Assembly (NCBI GenBank): GCA_029262815.1
Contig: JAJCYS010000018.1
Span: 1 to 64,000 of the forward strand
Source of the DNA: Deltaproteobacteria bacterium
Lineage (GTDB): Bacteria > Bdellovibrionota > JAJCYS01
Direction of reading: 5' to 3'
Length of the DNA: 64,000 nt
Of the stretch, positions 54,176-63,549 are shown in pieces. Position numbers and translations under genes: made by a program. Below the pieces are notes generated by a model. The model had not been told where the DNA came from. It was given only the letters and a program-made list of their open reading frames with translations, and did not search any database. Numbering within the stretch: position 1 is the first letter of the stretch; each line of letters starts with the position of its first letter.

Positions 54176-55564
54176 TTATACCTTAGGTCCTAGCATTTGG
54201 TCAGCCCTGACCCACTCATTAAATTGAGATTCCGTGAGATGGCCCAAACTCAAGGCGGCCTCCTTTAGAGTGGTGTTTTCTTTGTGGGCCTTTTTAGCAA
54301 TTTCAGCAGCCTTGTCGTACCCAATATGGGGATTTAGGGCTGTAATGAGCATCAGGCTCTTTTCTACGTATTCAGCGATTTGGCTAGTGTTTGCTGTAAG
54401 GCCTTTTAGACAATGGTGATCGAATGAGCGGCAGCCGTCCCCTAATAGGGTGACAGAGTGGAGTAGGTTGTAGATAATCACGGGTTTGAAGACATTTAGT
54501 TCAAAATGGCCTTGACTGGCAGCCATGCTAATTGTCATATCATTGCCTAGCACTTGGGTACAGAGCATGGTGAGTGCTTCGCATTGTGTGGGGTTGACCT
54601 TGCCTGGCATGATTGAGCTGCCAGGCTCATTGGCGGGGAGAGACAGTTCATTGAGACCACATCGGGGACCCGATCCCATCCAGCGGATGTCGTTGGCAAG
54701 CTTCATTAATGCTATAGCTAGGGTTTTGAGGGCTGCTGACATGTGTACGAGAGGTTCATGGGCAGCGAGTGCTTCAAAGGTATTTTCAGCGGGTTTAAAG
54801 GGCATATTTGTGATGGTGGCGATGTGGGCGATGGCTTTTTTGGGAAATTCGGGATGGGTATTCAGACCCGTGCCGACGGCGGTACCGCCCAAGGCAAGTT
54901 CGTGGAGTTCAGGTAGGGTAGATTCGATTCGATGTAAGGCTTGTTTAATTTGTCGGGCGTACCCTGAGAATTCTTGGCCCAAGGTTAAGGGGACTGCGTC
55001 CATCAAATGGGTTCGGCCAATCTTAATGATTCCTTTAAAAGCCTTCACCTTTTCTTGAAGGTTAAGGAGTAGGGATTGGGCATTGGGGATTAGATGTTCA
55101 TGGATGGATGTAGCCGCAGCAATATGCATGGCCGTGGGGAATGTGTCGTTTGAGGATTGGGCTTTGTTTACATCATCATTGGGATGGACAGGGGTTTTTG
55201 AGCCTAATTCGCCTCCGGCGATTTCAATCGCACGGTTGGCAATGACTTCGTTAACATTCATATTCGATTGTGTGCCTGAACCCGTTTGCCAGACCACGAG
55301 TGGGAAATGGTCGTCAAGTTTGCCTTGAATGACTTCATCCGCGGCTTGATCGATTAAATGTGCTTTGTCGTTGGAGATGAGCTTGAGCTCGGCGTTAGCT
55401 TTGGCTGCGCCTTTTTTCAAGATGCCAAAAGCACGGATGACTTCAGAAGGCATTATATTCTGGCTAATCTTGAAGTTGTTTCGTGAGCGCTCTGTTTGGG
55501 CGCCCCAGTAACGGTCTTTGGGGACTTCGATTTCACCGAGGGTATCCCGTTCAATACGGTACAT
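54176..55564 (-). CDS. fumC: Fumarate hydratase class II
   Basis: 462 aa. Class II fumarase signature [15 protein letters not shown], with [27 protein letters not shown] and [13 protein letters not shown]. Oxygen-stable, iron-free enzyme interconverting fumarate and malate. The adjacent korAB genes suggest partial TCA cycle clustering. Confidence 0.95.
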   Translation of the reverse strand: MYRIERDTLGEIEVPKDRYWGAQTERSRNNFKISQNIMPSEVIRAFGILKKGAAKANAELKLISNDKAHLIDQAADEVIQGKLDDHFPLVVWQTGSGTQSNMNVNEVIANRAIEIAGGELGSKTPVHPNDDVNKAQSSNDTFPTAMHIAAATSIHEHLIPNAQSLLLNLQEKVKAFKGIIKIGRTHLMDAVPLTLGQEFSGYARQIKQALHRIESTLPELHELALGGTAVGTGLNTHPEFPKKAIAHIATITNMPFKPAENTFEALAAHEPLVHMSAALKTLAIALMKLANDIRWMGSGPRCGLNELSLPANEPGSSIMPGKVNPTQCEALTMLCTQVLGNDMTISMAASQGHFELNVFKPVIIYNLLHSVTLLGDGCRSFDHHCLKGLTANTSQIAEYVEKSLMLITALNPHIGYDKAAEIAKKAHKENTTLKEAALSLGHLTESQFNEWVRADQMLGPKV

Positions 55565-55624
55565 GATGACTCCTTCTATGGTTGGTGCCCCATTTTATCG
55601 TTTTATGTGCTTTTCGTCACGAGG

Positions 55625-56917
55625 TCATTTATAGGGAATCTCGTTCGTGATATTAAACATTCTGATGATCTCTTCTGGGCTTACGCGGTATGGCGTGCCA
55701 AACCCTTCATAGAATCCGTATCGTGCAATTAATGGTGGTATGAGGCCGGAGAACATCAGCCGTTGACCTGTTTCAGTGTTTGCCAAATAGTAATCAATGC
55801 CAGATTCGAGTTCGTCACCAAAAGGAGAGCTTTGTTTTCCGCCGTATAGGACATGGTCCAAGCGAAAGAGTGTGTCATTGTAATAAAACCCAGCCCGAGG
55901 GGGTGAGCTATACGATGTTCTGAATAGATTTTTTGTTGCGGCAGCTTGGATGACAAGTAACGGGTATGCAACATGTAGGTGGGTGAGTCCATGATTGTTT
56001 AACACGGTTGTATTGTCACGAACCAAGAGGTCAATAAGCCCTTCGTCTTTTCCCAAAAATCCATCTTCCGACTTTACAAATTCATCGATTGACCCTCGTC
56101 CGGGGCGCATGCGAGTTTCTAAGTCTGATATAGAGATGCCGTTAATGGTTTGTAACACACGTATTGAGCCGTTTGTATTTGATCCATATAAATGAAAGCT
56201 AGAATCAACATCTTGAGTTCGTTGAAACCCATATGCCTTTTTAAGCGAAGGCTCAATCGCGGAAAGGTCATCTTCCAAAGCATAAGAAACTGGGTTGCCT
56301 AAATAGGCGATTTTGGTTTTCTTTTCTTTGCGAGTTGTGATGGGTTCTTTCGTGAGTGAGTCGATTAAAAGCTGGCCTCGTTCTTTGGCTTCATAAGCAA
56401 GATTTGATTGACTTGGGGTGAAGGCTTTGTAGAGTTTTATATGGTCCTGTTTGTCGACAATGGCAAGTATTTCAAATCCGCCGTGAAATAAAAAAAAGAT
56501 TTGTTCAAGAAAGGGGTGTCGTATAAAGCCCACATTTTCTAATTTGTCGGATAGCGTTTCACCTCTGAGTTTTTGTCCTTTGTCTTCTCGAGAAAATGTA
56601 AATTTGAACGTCTCGAAGTATTCATTATGCGCCGTGATAGAGCGAATAGCGTGTTTGTAGTAGAAGTCGTTATCCAATGAAACGTAAACTTCGGTTTTTC
56701 CGTCAATTTGGGTGACTGCAAAATGGCCACGTTCGACAACAGGGAGGGTGTCTACTTGTTTTAATCCATGTTTTTCTGCAGCATTTGGCATTAAAAAGCT
56801 CGAGTGTGCTGTTCGTAGCAGTTTAACAAGGCGTTTATCGGTTTCACAGGCGCGGCTACTGTTTAGCGTGCAGCTCACGTACAGCACTAAGAAGCACAGT
56901 CTAAATTTGATATTCAC
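55625..56917 (-). CDS. Exported protein, unknown function
   Basis: 430 aa from GTG 56917, with AGGGGGC upstream. A signal-like start (VNIKFRLCFLVLYVSC) is followed by a Cys near SRAC and a mainly beta-rich body. No recognised domain. It is separated from the divergent Fic gene by a perfect palindrome. The last region TPYRVSPEEIIRMF may be a small helical tail. No relation seen to the other exported unknowns in this window. Confidence 0.6.
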   Translation of the reverse strand: MNIKFRLCFLVLYVSCTLNSSRACETDKRLVKLLRTAHSSFLMPNAAEKHGLKQVDTLPVVERGHFAVTQIDGKTEVYVSLDNDFYYKHAIRSITAHNEYFETFKFTFSREDKGQKLRGETLSDKLENVGFIRHPFLEQIFFLFHGGFEILAIVDKQDHIKLYKAFTPSQSNLAYEAKERGQLLIDSLTKEPITTRKEKKTKIAYLGNPVSYALEDDLSAIEPSLKKAYGFQRTQDVDSSFHLYGSNTNGSIRVLQTINGISISDLETRMRPGRGSIDEFVKSEDGFLGKDEGLIDLLVRDNTTVLNNHGLTHLHVAYPLLVIQAAATKNLFRTSYSSPPRAGFYYNDTLFRLDHVLYGGKQSSPFGDELESGIDYYLANTETGQRLMFSGLIPPLIARYGFYEGFGTPYRVSPEEIIRMFNITNEIPYK

Positions 56918-56967
56918 GTATTGCCCCCTATTTTTAGACTCTGAGTATACCCCAATCGCCATTGGTA

Positions 56968-57033
56968 CCCCAAAAGGTCATCGTGAACTTCTTGGCCAAA
57001 AATGGCCAAGAAGTTCACGATGACCTTTTGGGG
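56968..57033. repeat. Perfect 66-bp palindrome (31-bp arms, 4-nt loop)
   Basis: Left arm 56968-56998 begins CCCCAAAAGGTCATCG and ends TTGGCCA. The right arm 57003-57033 is its exact reverse complement, and AAAA is the loop. It lies between two divergent genes, so it is not a normal terminator, and no T-tract is present. Exact arm identity suggests recent origin or strong selection. Confidence 0.9.
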
Positions 57034-57051
57034 AATTATTGGGCCACAGAC

Positions 57052-57151
57052 ACTTATATAATCAAATAACTTTATAAGTGATAATATAGAGGTTGCTTAC
57101 ATTCACTATGTCGGGTAATATGTATTTATATAATCAAATAACTATATAAGT
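57052..57151 (+). promoter_or_regulatory. Two 28-bp operator-like repeats with TATAAT upstream of fic
   Basis: Copy A (57052-57079) and copy B (57124-57151) read nearly the same: ACTTATATAATCAAATAACT followed by TTATAAGT, versus ATTTATATAATCAAATAACT then ATATAAGT. Each has a near-perfect dyad ACTTATA...TATAAGT and a TATAAT. Start-to-start spacing is 72 bp. Copy B ends 19 bp before the ATG, so a binding protein there would block transcription. Confidence 0.6.
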
Positions 57152-57170
57152 GAGAATAAGGACGTGCGCT

Positions 57171-58328
57171 ATGATCAAAAGAAATACAGGTTTTTTTGTT
57201 AAATCTGTCACCCAGGGTGAAACTGTACAGGCATTTGTGCCTAAAACTCTACCCCCAGATCCAACCCTTAATTTGGAGCCTTTGTATCCTTTAATGGATG
57301 AGGCGAATCAAGCTTTAGGCCAATTAGAAGGTATTAGCATGCGCCTTCCTAATATTTATCTGTTTTTATACATGTATATCAGAAAGGAAGCATTGCTCTC
57401 CTCTCAGATAGAAGGTACGCAATCATCTCTCTCAGAATTATTACTACATGAGTCATCAGAGTCACCTGGTGTGCCCCTAAGTGAAATTGAGGAAGTATTG
57501 AATTATGTGACCGCCATGAATTTAGGGTTGCAACGCTTAGAAGAAATTCCTTTGTCACTGAGGCTTATTAAAGAAATTCATCACAACTTGCTGTCAATGG
57601 GCCGTGGTAAACATAAGCAACCTGGAGAATTCAGAACATCTCAAAACTGGATAGGCGGAACAAGACCGGGCAACGCATTATTTGTGCCACCGCCACCGAA
57701 TGAAGTATTGAATTGCATGGGCGACTTAGAGCTCTTTATTCATAACAGGGATATTAACTTGCCTATACTCATCAAAGTTGCCTTGGTACATGTACAGTTT
57801 GAAACAATTCATCCGTTTCTTGATGGAAATGGTCGGATTGGGCGATTACTGATAACCTTAATGCTTTGTGCTGAAAAGAAATTGCAAAACCCACTTTTGT
57901 ACTTGAGTCTTTATTTTAAGACTAACAGACAAACCTATTACAAACTGTTGAATGAAGTTAGAGAAGAAGGGACCTGGGAGAATTGGATTGAATTTTTTTT
58001 GATCGGTGTGAGAGATACCTCTAATCAGGCAATCAAAACCTCTTTGAAGATCCTGGATTTGTTTGAAGAGGATGTAAAAAAAATAAATACGCTCGGACGA
58101 GCAGCCCATTCGGTGCATAAGCTCCATAAATGCATGGAAAATTATCCTGTTACAACAATACATCACCTGGTTGCCAAAACGGATATGCCATACCCTACAG
58201 TCAACCGATCTATGCGACATTTGATACGTTTAGATATAGTCAGAGAAACGACGGGACACAGTCGAAACAGAGTATTTGAGTACCAAAAATATCTTTCGGT
58301 GTTGTCCCAGGGAACGGATCCTTTGTAA
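57171..58328 (+). CDS. Fic-domain protein (Fic_N + Fic + winged helix), AMPylase-like
   Basis: 385 aa from ATG 57171 (AAGGA upstream); an earlier GTG at 57150 lies in the operator. The N-terminal inhibitory helix motif SSQIEGT is at 77-83 (class II Fic). The active motif HPFLDGNGRIGR is intact at 214-225. The C-terminal part reads like a winged helix (HHLVAKTDMPYPTVNRSMRHL). It probably transfers AMP from ATP to a target protein hydroxyl; target unknown. The winged helix and upstream dyads suggest autoregulation. Confidence 0.88.
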   Translation: MIKRNTGFFVKSVTQGETVQAFVPKTLPPDPTLNLEPLYPLMDEANQALGQLEGISMRLPNIYLFLYMYIRKEALLSSQIEGTQSSLSELLLHESSESPGVPLSEIEEVLNYVTAMNLGLQRLEEIPLSLRLIKEIHHNLLSMGRGKHKQPGEFRTSQNWIGGTRPGNALFVPPPPNEVLNCMGDLELFIHNRDINLPILIKVALVHVQFETIHPFLDGNGRIGRLLITLMLCAEKKLQNPLLYLSLYFKTNRQTYYKLLNEVREEGTWENWIEFFLIGVRDTSNQAIKTSLKILDLFEEDVKKINTLGRAAHSVHKLHKCMENYPVTTIHHLVAKTDMPYPTVNRSMRHLIRLDIVRETTGHSRNRVFEYQKYLSVLSQGTDPL

Positions 58329-58487
58329 ATATTTTTTTACAAAAATAAACAAAAGCTATTTTTAACACGTGTAAGTTGCAGTGTAATTAAGTTTTCAAAC
58401 ATAAATAAGAGTAATTTAAATACGTTTTTTGAAGAGTTATCGAATACTCACTAACGGCGATGCCGAATTTAATAAAGTTGATTGAAT

Positions 58488-60692
58488 CTATTTGTGTTGG
58501 ATTTTAATAATAGCCATATAAGCTTGTTGTTTTAATTGGAAATTTGTAATTGATTCTCTCATCTTTTTCAAAAAAGGTAAGGCCGCTTCACCGTCAGAAC
58601 CGAAACCAGATAATACAGTAAAATATAGTCCCATTAGCTTTACGGGAAGATCCTTATTTTGATCAGTCGATTTTTTAACTTCAGCTTCAGCTGCTGCGAT
58701 GACTTTGGGAAGACTGTCAAATTTCTTTTCTTTTTTAAGCCGTGGAATGAGCATGCCATAGCCCCAGAGTCCTGCAATTTTGGTTTCTTCACGCTCATTA
58801 CTTAATGCTTCAATAAAAATAGGTACACCCTCAATGGCTTCTAACATGCCCAACGTCACGAATGCCTTTTCCTTAAGCTCATCTGAACTTTGAATAGCAA
58901 TTTGTTTGATTTCCGGAATGAGGTCTTTGATACTTCCTCGCCCGGCGATATCCATAATTGCTAATTGAGTCGATTTTTCAGTACGTTTAGTGAGTTGTAT
59001 TTTGTAAGCATGTATAATTTCAGGGTACAGCTTATTCTTGTCATAGGCATGACCCTCAAGAACTTTAACCAATCGCAAATTAAGAACATCTGATTTTGAG
59101 GATTCAAGTTTTTCAAGTAAGTACTTTGTGGCACTAGGCGCTTTTGAACCATCCAATGCAACCATAGAAGCTTTTTGTATTTTTTTATCTGAACTCTCTA
59201 GACCTTGATACATAAGTGGTAAGGCATCATCGGTAGGCATGTCCTCTAAAGATAGTATTGTGAATACACGAACATGACGACTTGAGTGTGCGAGGTACGG
59301 TTGATATGCCTTTGAAATGGCACCAGGGTGTCGTTTTCCGATTTCGCCGAGGGCGTAATAACATGCGCCTTCTAAACGCCATTCAGCACCGCTTTCTTGA
59401 TCATTTGGCAAGCTCTCGTATAAACCCACGACAACTTCAAACAAATTTTTAATTTCTTTAGGCTTTGCAATGACCCCGATAGCGTTAATGGCGCTTGCTC
59501 GTAGCATTCGGTCATTACTCGTGTCTTTGGCAATTTCAAGGAGAATATCGAGATTATCTTTATCAGGCTGTTCCCATAATCGTTGAGTGACACTCCATCT
59601 GACGTCTGTCTTTGTATTTTTATCTTTTAATTTCTCGAGAAGGGATGCTTTTAATTCAGGATTACTTTTTGAAATCACACCCAGTGCATGTGTGACATAA
59701 ATACGAACTGATTTTGAACTGTCATCAATAGCTTTTAATAAAAAAGGCACACTTGAAGGATGCCCCGTAAAGAACAATGCGTGTGCTGAACCAGAGCGTA
59801 TACTCTCATCACTATGAGAAAGCTGTAGGTGGAGTTTAGCTAGTACGGATGTGTGTAGTTTTGCAAGAATAGAAATATTTTTGGCTGCATGAAAACGAAG
59901 TTCACCGTTCTCTTCCTTTAGGGCTTCGAATAATAAGATTTTGCCTTCAGGTAATCTGGTCTCACCCATAATCCTTATAACTTCAAGTTTGGCATGAATT
60001 GTGGGTAGGGTGGGGTAGGCCTGTGTTACTAAAGGGTGAATAAACGCGTGCTCTTTGATTAATTTCACGAGGCTTTTTGCGGCGGCCGAGACTAAGTTTG
60101 CATTCTTATGGGATAGATTTTTAATGAGTACATCTTTTGCCGCAAATCGACCAGACTCTCCTAAACCCCAAAGGGCACTTTCTTTAACAGCGCCATTTAA
60201 ATCATCACGGCACATAGGATGCTCACCTTTGGCACACGCGAGCAACAGCTTAAACGCATCTTCTCTCTCTTTAGCGATTTGACCCAAACTTGCACCCAAG
60301 CGTTCACGTTTTAGCCTACTTAGTTCATCATCCGTGAGTCGTAAGAGCGTGGTGCTTATGGTCATTTCATTTAAACCCATCGTCACAAGTACATATTGTG
60401 CAGATTCATGAACATCAGTGTTTTTATGTATGAGCATATTCGCAATGTCCTCAACCGCTTCAATTGCTTTTAGCTCGCCAAGTCTTTTTATCGCATTAAC
60501 AAGATTTTTTGGGTCTTCTTCAGATTTGAGAATTTTCATGTTTTTTTCGATGCTAGCATTTCTATTTTCATATGCATCAATTTGGGGTTGGATGGGCCGT
60601 TTGCTGATTTCCTCATACCACTTTTTTAAATTGCAACCTGTAAGTAAAACTAATATAGGGAGTAGTGCCAAAAACTTGAGCTTTGATTTCAC
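58488..60692 (-). CDS. HEAT-repeat lipoprotein
   Basis: 734 aa from GTG 60692, which overlaps the upstream stop (GTGA) and is preceded by GGGAGGG. Signal peptide ends in LLTGC. The rest is a long series of HEAT repeats (for example AIKRLGELKAIEAVEDIANM, SIRSGSAHALFFTGHPSSVP, KAFVTLGMLEAIEGVPIFIE). It forms an alpha-solenoid, likely a periplasmic or outer-membrane scaffold. Translation coupling to the WD40-like lipoprotein gene suggests the two products work together. Confidence 0.82.
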   Translation of the reverse strand: MKSKLKFLALLPILVLLTGCNLKKWYEEISKRPIQPQIDAYENRNASIEKNMKILKSEEDPKNLVNAIKRLGELKAIEAVEDIANMLIHKNTDVHESAQYVLVTMGLNEMTISTTLLRLTDDELSRLKRERLGASLGQIAKEREDAFKLLLACAKGEHPMCRDDLNGAVKESALWGLGESGRFAAKDVLIKNLSHKNANLVSAAAKSLVKLIKEHAFIHPLVTQAYPTLPTIHAKLEVIRIMGETRLPEGKILLFEALKEENGELRFHAAKNISILAKLHTSVLAKLHLQLSHSDESIRSGSAHALFFTGHPSSVPFLLKAIDDSSKSVRIYVTHALGVISKSNPELKASLLEKLKDKNTKTDVRWSVTQRLWEQPDKDNLDILLEIAKDTSNDRMLRASAINAIGVIAKPKEIKNLFEVVVGLYESLPNDQESGAEWRLEGACYYALGEIGKRHPGAISKAYQPYLAHSSRHVRVFTILSLEDMPTDDALPLMYQGLESSDKKIQKASMVALDGSKAPSATKYLLEKLESSKSDVLNLRLVKVLEGHAYDKNKLYPEIIHAYKIQLTKRTEKSTQLAIMDIAGRGSIKDLIPEIKQIAIQSSDELKEKAFVTLGMLEAIEGVPIFIEALSNEREETKIAGLWGYGMLIPRLKKEKKFDSLPKVIAAAEAEVKKSTDQNKDLPVKLMGLYFTVLSGFGSDGEAALPFLKKMRESITNFQLKQQAYMAIIKIQHK

Positions 60693-62938
60693 AAGCCCTC
60701 CCAAGAAACTGTTCGAGATTCAACGCCGGATGGGATGAAAAATATATCCATAGCTTCAAAAGACCAGTCGTTGGTTCCCACGAGTCTAAAAAAATCCGTT
60801 TTTGAATCATCTACTCGAAACCGATGAGATCGAGTTTCAAACGATTTTAGGAGTTTTCCAGATGAGTTCCAGATACGGATGGTGTGGTCCGTGCCAGCCG
60901 TGAGTAGCATCTCGTTTCGAAACGCAGCGAAGTTCGCTCCAGGATGTTCCAGTTTGTGACATTGATCCGATTGATAATTACAAAAGAGGGTATGCTGCTT
61001 ACCCGTTATAGCCAATTTGGCAAGACGCCTTTTGTTGGTGTCTTCGGGATTAGGTGTAATCGCAACAAAGGTGGGTTCAGCTACATCAAACCAACCTTCA
61101 GGTTTTGATTCAGTGAGTTGGAGAATCTCGCCTTTTTCGAGTTTCACGTGTGAAAATAGTGCCTTCTTGTCCCTACTACAGAGCCAATAAGCAAAAGGGC
61201 CTTTGACGTCAGCATGAACCATCGGACAATCTGGGTCTTGAAAACTCATTGCGTTTTCCCACCGGTTGTCTTTGCGTTGTAAAATCTGAATCCGATGTTT
61301 TTTAGTGGAGCGGTTTAGCCAATAAAGAGAAAGATCTGTAGAAAGGGCTGTGCTACCCATCGTTACATCTTTTAACGAAACGACTAAGGATTGAGATTGT
61401 TGCCATTTCTGATCCTTTTTTTCTAAATAGTCAACAGAGTAAGTCCACTGGCTTGCGTTTTCATGTCGATGGTGTGTGCCGAGCATTGCAGTGTCGACGT
61501 GGCGTGCCAACATTGTATTTTTTAAATTTTCTTCCGGACGATTTATGTAAATCTGAGGCGCTAGATTTTTTGTCTGTGTACCAGACAGTATGTCAAATGT
61601 ATGAAGTCCTTTTTCATTTGGATATGTAGGCGTAGAAATCGATGTAAGTTGATCATTTTCTATACTAAAATGCCCGGAATCGCTTTGCCGTTTGAGAACA
61701 TCAATGTTTGACTTGTGCATAAATCGGATGTCTTTCTGTGTGGAGAGTAACATGGCACGATGACCATCAAAATTATGGGTGTACGCATTCTTGGGAATTA
61801 AATGGTCAGTGAGTGTAAACAGTGCTTTTTCTTTTAAAATTTCCGTAAAATCGAACGTAAACTCAGCCCACCCATTTGAGGCACCGGAGAATAATACGAT
61901 TGCCTGTGATTTTTCACTCTCATCTGGTTTCCAAATATAAAAGGACTTGAATTCAAATGCCTCGTTAAGCATTTCACTTTTCCATCCGACCGGATAAGAT
62001 TTCCATTTACCTTCCTCTGATCGAGACCAACTTTTGAATAATCCTTTGCCGGTTGCAAAAAGGGTCGTGCCCTTTTGATCAAAAGTTATCGAGTTGATGG
62101 GTTCTTGGATTCCTGTATCTAATTGGAGCGGAGATTTGTCTTTTGAAGTTTCACCTAGTTTTGCAAAATAATACACCTCGCCTGTTTTGCATCCGATTGC
62201 TACGCTGATGTCATGAAAATCAATAGCAGTGATGTTGCAATTGCCAACCCGCGAAATGAACGCATCAAATTGATACATAATAATTTTGGATTCATCAATC
62301 AGATTTATATTGCCTTTGCTATCACCCATAGCTGTCATGTTATTTTTTTTGCGAGATACAGTTGGGATGCCCGGCTTGTTGAGAATGAGAGGCCACACAC
62401 TTTTGGTGAATTCACTTGGCTTAGCCATTGGGTCGGCCCATGTGTATAGCTCAATAACTTTGCCTGTTTCAACATGGATGCTGGCTAGGGATCCTGACTC
62501 AGGTTGGGTTGAGAGAAATGCTATCGTCTTGGGTGCATTCAGTGTAGTCTTTAATTTTCCGTCTTTTCGATCTATAAATTCTATGATTTGAGCTCCTTGG
62601 TAAGGAAATCCAACAAGGGTCTCGCATTTTGTTGTTAAGCACTGCATGTGGGATGTGAGTCTTGGGAATTTCTCTTTTGAACTTTCTAGAACAACGCCTG
62701 ATTTTTGGGGGTCAATTGGAATGGGTGATTTGGGGTCTTGTTTAAAATGAGCTGGGTTAGGATCGCCAGATTCAACCTTCTTTTTCTTCTTTTTGCCTTT
62801 TACCTTTTTGATGAATTTCTTGACGCTGACGACGACCCCTGTGAGTTTCTTAAACCCCTCACTCGTTGGATCTATGGTACATCCAGATAAGGGTATTATG
62901 CTGATACACAGGCATGCTATAGCTAGACGGCGCTCCAT
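60689..62938 (-). CDS. WD40-like beta-propeller lipoprotein
   Basis: 749 aa. Lipobox LSGC (Cys20). A Lys-rich run (KKVKGKKKKKKVE) and a Pro/Lys linker come before a long beta-strand domain. A clear WD40 repeat is LLTAGTDHTIRIWNSSGKLLKSFE near the end; others are diverged (LFATGKGLFKSW, TGEVYYFAKLG). About 14 WD-type blades would fit, but this cannot be counted reliably. It couples to the HEAT-repeat gene by a 4-nt overlap. Confidence 0.75.
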   Translation of the reverse strand: MERRLAIACLCISIIPLSGCTIDPTSEGFKKLTGVVVSVKKFIKKVKGKKKKKKVESGDPNPAHFKQDPKSPIPIDPQKSGVVLESSKEKFPRLTSHMQCLTTKCETLVGFPYQGAQIIEFIDRKDGKLKTTLNAPKTIAFLSTQPESGSLASIHVETGKVIELYTWADPMAKPSEFTKSVWPLILNKPGIPTVSRKKNNMTAMGDSKGNINLIDESKIIMYQFDAFISRVGNCNITAIDFHDISVAIGCKTGEVYYFAKLGETSKDKSPLQLDTGIQEPINSITFDQKGTTLFATGKGLFKSWSRSEEGKWKSYPVGWKSEMLNEAFEFKSFYIWKPDESEKSQAIVLFSGASNGWAEFTFDFTEILKEKALFTLTDHLIPKNAYTHNFDGHRAMLLSTQKDIRFMHKSNIDVLKRQSDSGHFSIENDQLTSISTPTYPNEKGLHTFDILSGTQTKNLAPQIYINRPEENLKNTMLARHVDTAMLGTHHRHENASQWTYSVDYLEKKDQKWQQSQSLVVSLKDVTMGSTALSTDLSLYWLNRSTKKHRIQILQRKDNRWENAMSFQDPDCPMVHADVKGPFAYWLCSRDKKALFSHVKLEKGEILQLTESKPEGWFDVAEPTFVAITPNPEDTNKRRLAKLAITGKQHTLFCNYQSDQCHKLEHPGANFAAFRNEMLLTAGTDHTIRIWNSSGKLLKSFETRSHRFRVDDSKTDFFRLVGTNDWSFEAMDIFFIPSGVESRTVSWEGL

Positions 62939-63196
62939 GCATCCATATCGTCAATCAGACTCAATCAGTTAAGCATAAAGTTTATATAGGTAACGGTAAT
63001 TATTTAAAACTGATAGAAACTAGATTTATACGATTTGGCTTACTGAGACGATTATAATGGCTTAAAGCCTTAAGTTTTGCGCACTATATGTCGATAGAAT
63101 AGTAGACGAGGGAGGGTCTAAGTACAAGCGATTCTTGACTTCTGCCTTATTTTTAGTGAGAATGGGCCTGCCCGATTTAACGAAGGAAGGTGAGCT

Positions 63197-63544
63197 GTGG
63201 CCATTCAAATGACTCAAAATGCCATTACACATTGTATCGCTGTCAGAAAGAAGCAGGGGTTTGCGGAAAGCCATTGCTTGCGCTTAGCCGTCCGTACAGG
63301 GGGATGTGCAGGGATGGAGTACGATGTATCTTTTGTAGAGACAAAACAAGAAAAAGATAAGAGCTTTGAATTTATGACTGAGAGTGGCGAGACGCTCCAT
63401 GTCGTGATTGACCCGAAGAGTTACCTTTTTATCAATGGGGTCGAGGTGGATTATCAAGTCACCTTTATGGATAGTAAATTCATATTTAACAACCCAAATG
63501 CAGCTTCCGCTTGTGGATGTGGGACCAGTTTTAAGGTAAGCTAG
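63197..63544 (+). CDS. IscA/ErpA-type iron-sulfur assembly protein
   Basis: 115 aa from GTG 63197, preceded by AAGGAAGG with good spacing. HesB fold with the three cluster Cys: C37 (GGCAGMEY), C106 and C108 (CGCGTSF). It probably inserts [4Fe-4S] into client enzymes. The gene group (A-type carrier followed 5 nt later by thyX) is unusual. Two-domain length is normal for SufA/ErpA. Confidence 0.92.
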   Translation: MAIQMTQNAITHCIAVRKKQGFAESHCLRLAVRTGGCAGMEYDVSFVETKQEKDKSFEFMTESGETLHVVIDPKSYLFINGVEVDYQVTFMDSKFIFNNPNAASACGCGTSFKVS

Positions 63545-63549
63545 TCGCT

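Noticed and set aside
54525..55058. 177-codon frame opposite fumC
   Set aside because: Antisense to a strongly conserved enzyme; no motif, and the frame is open only because of fumC codon bias.
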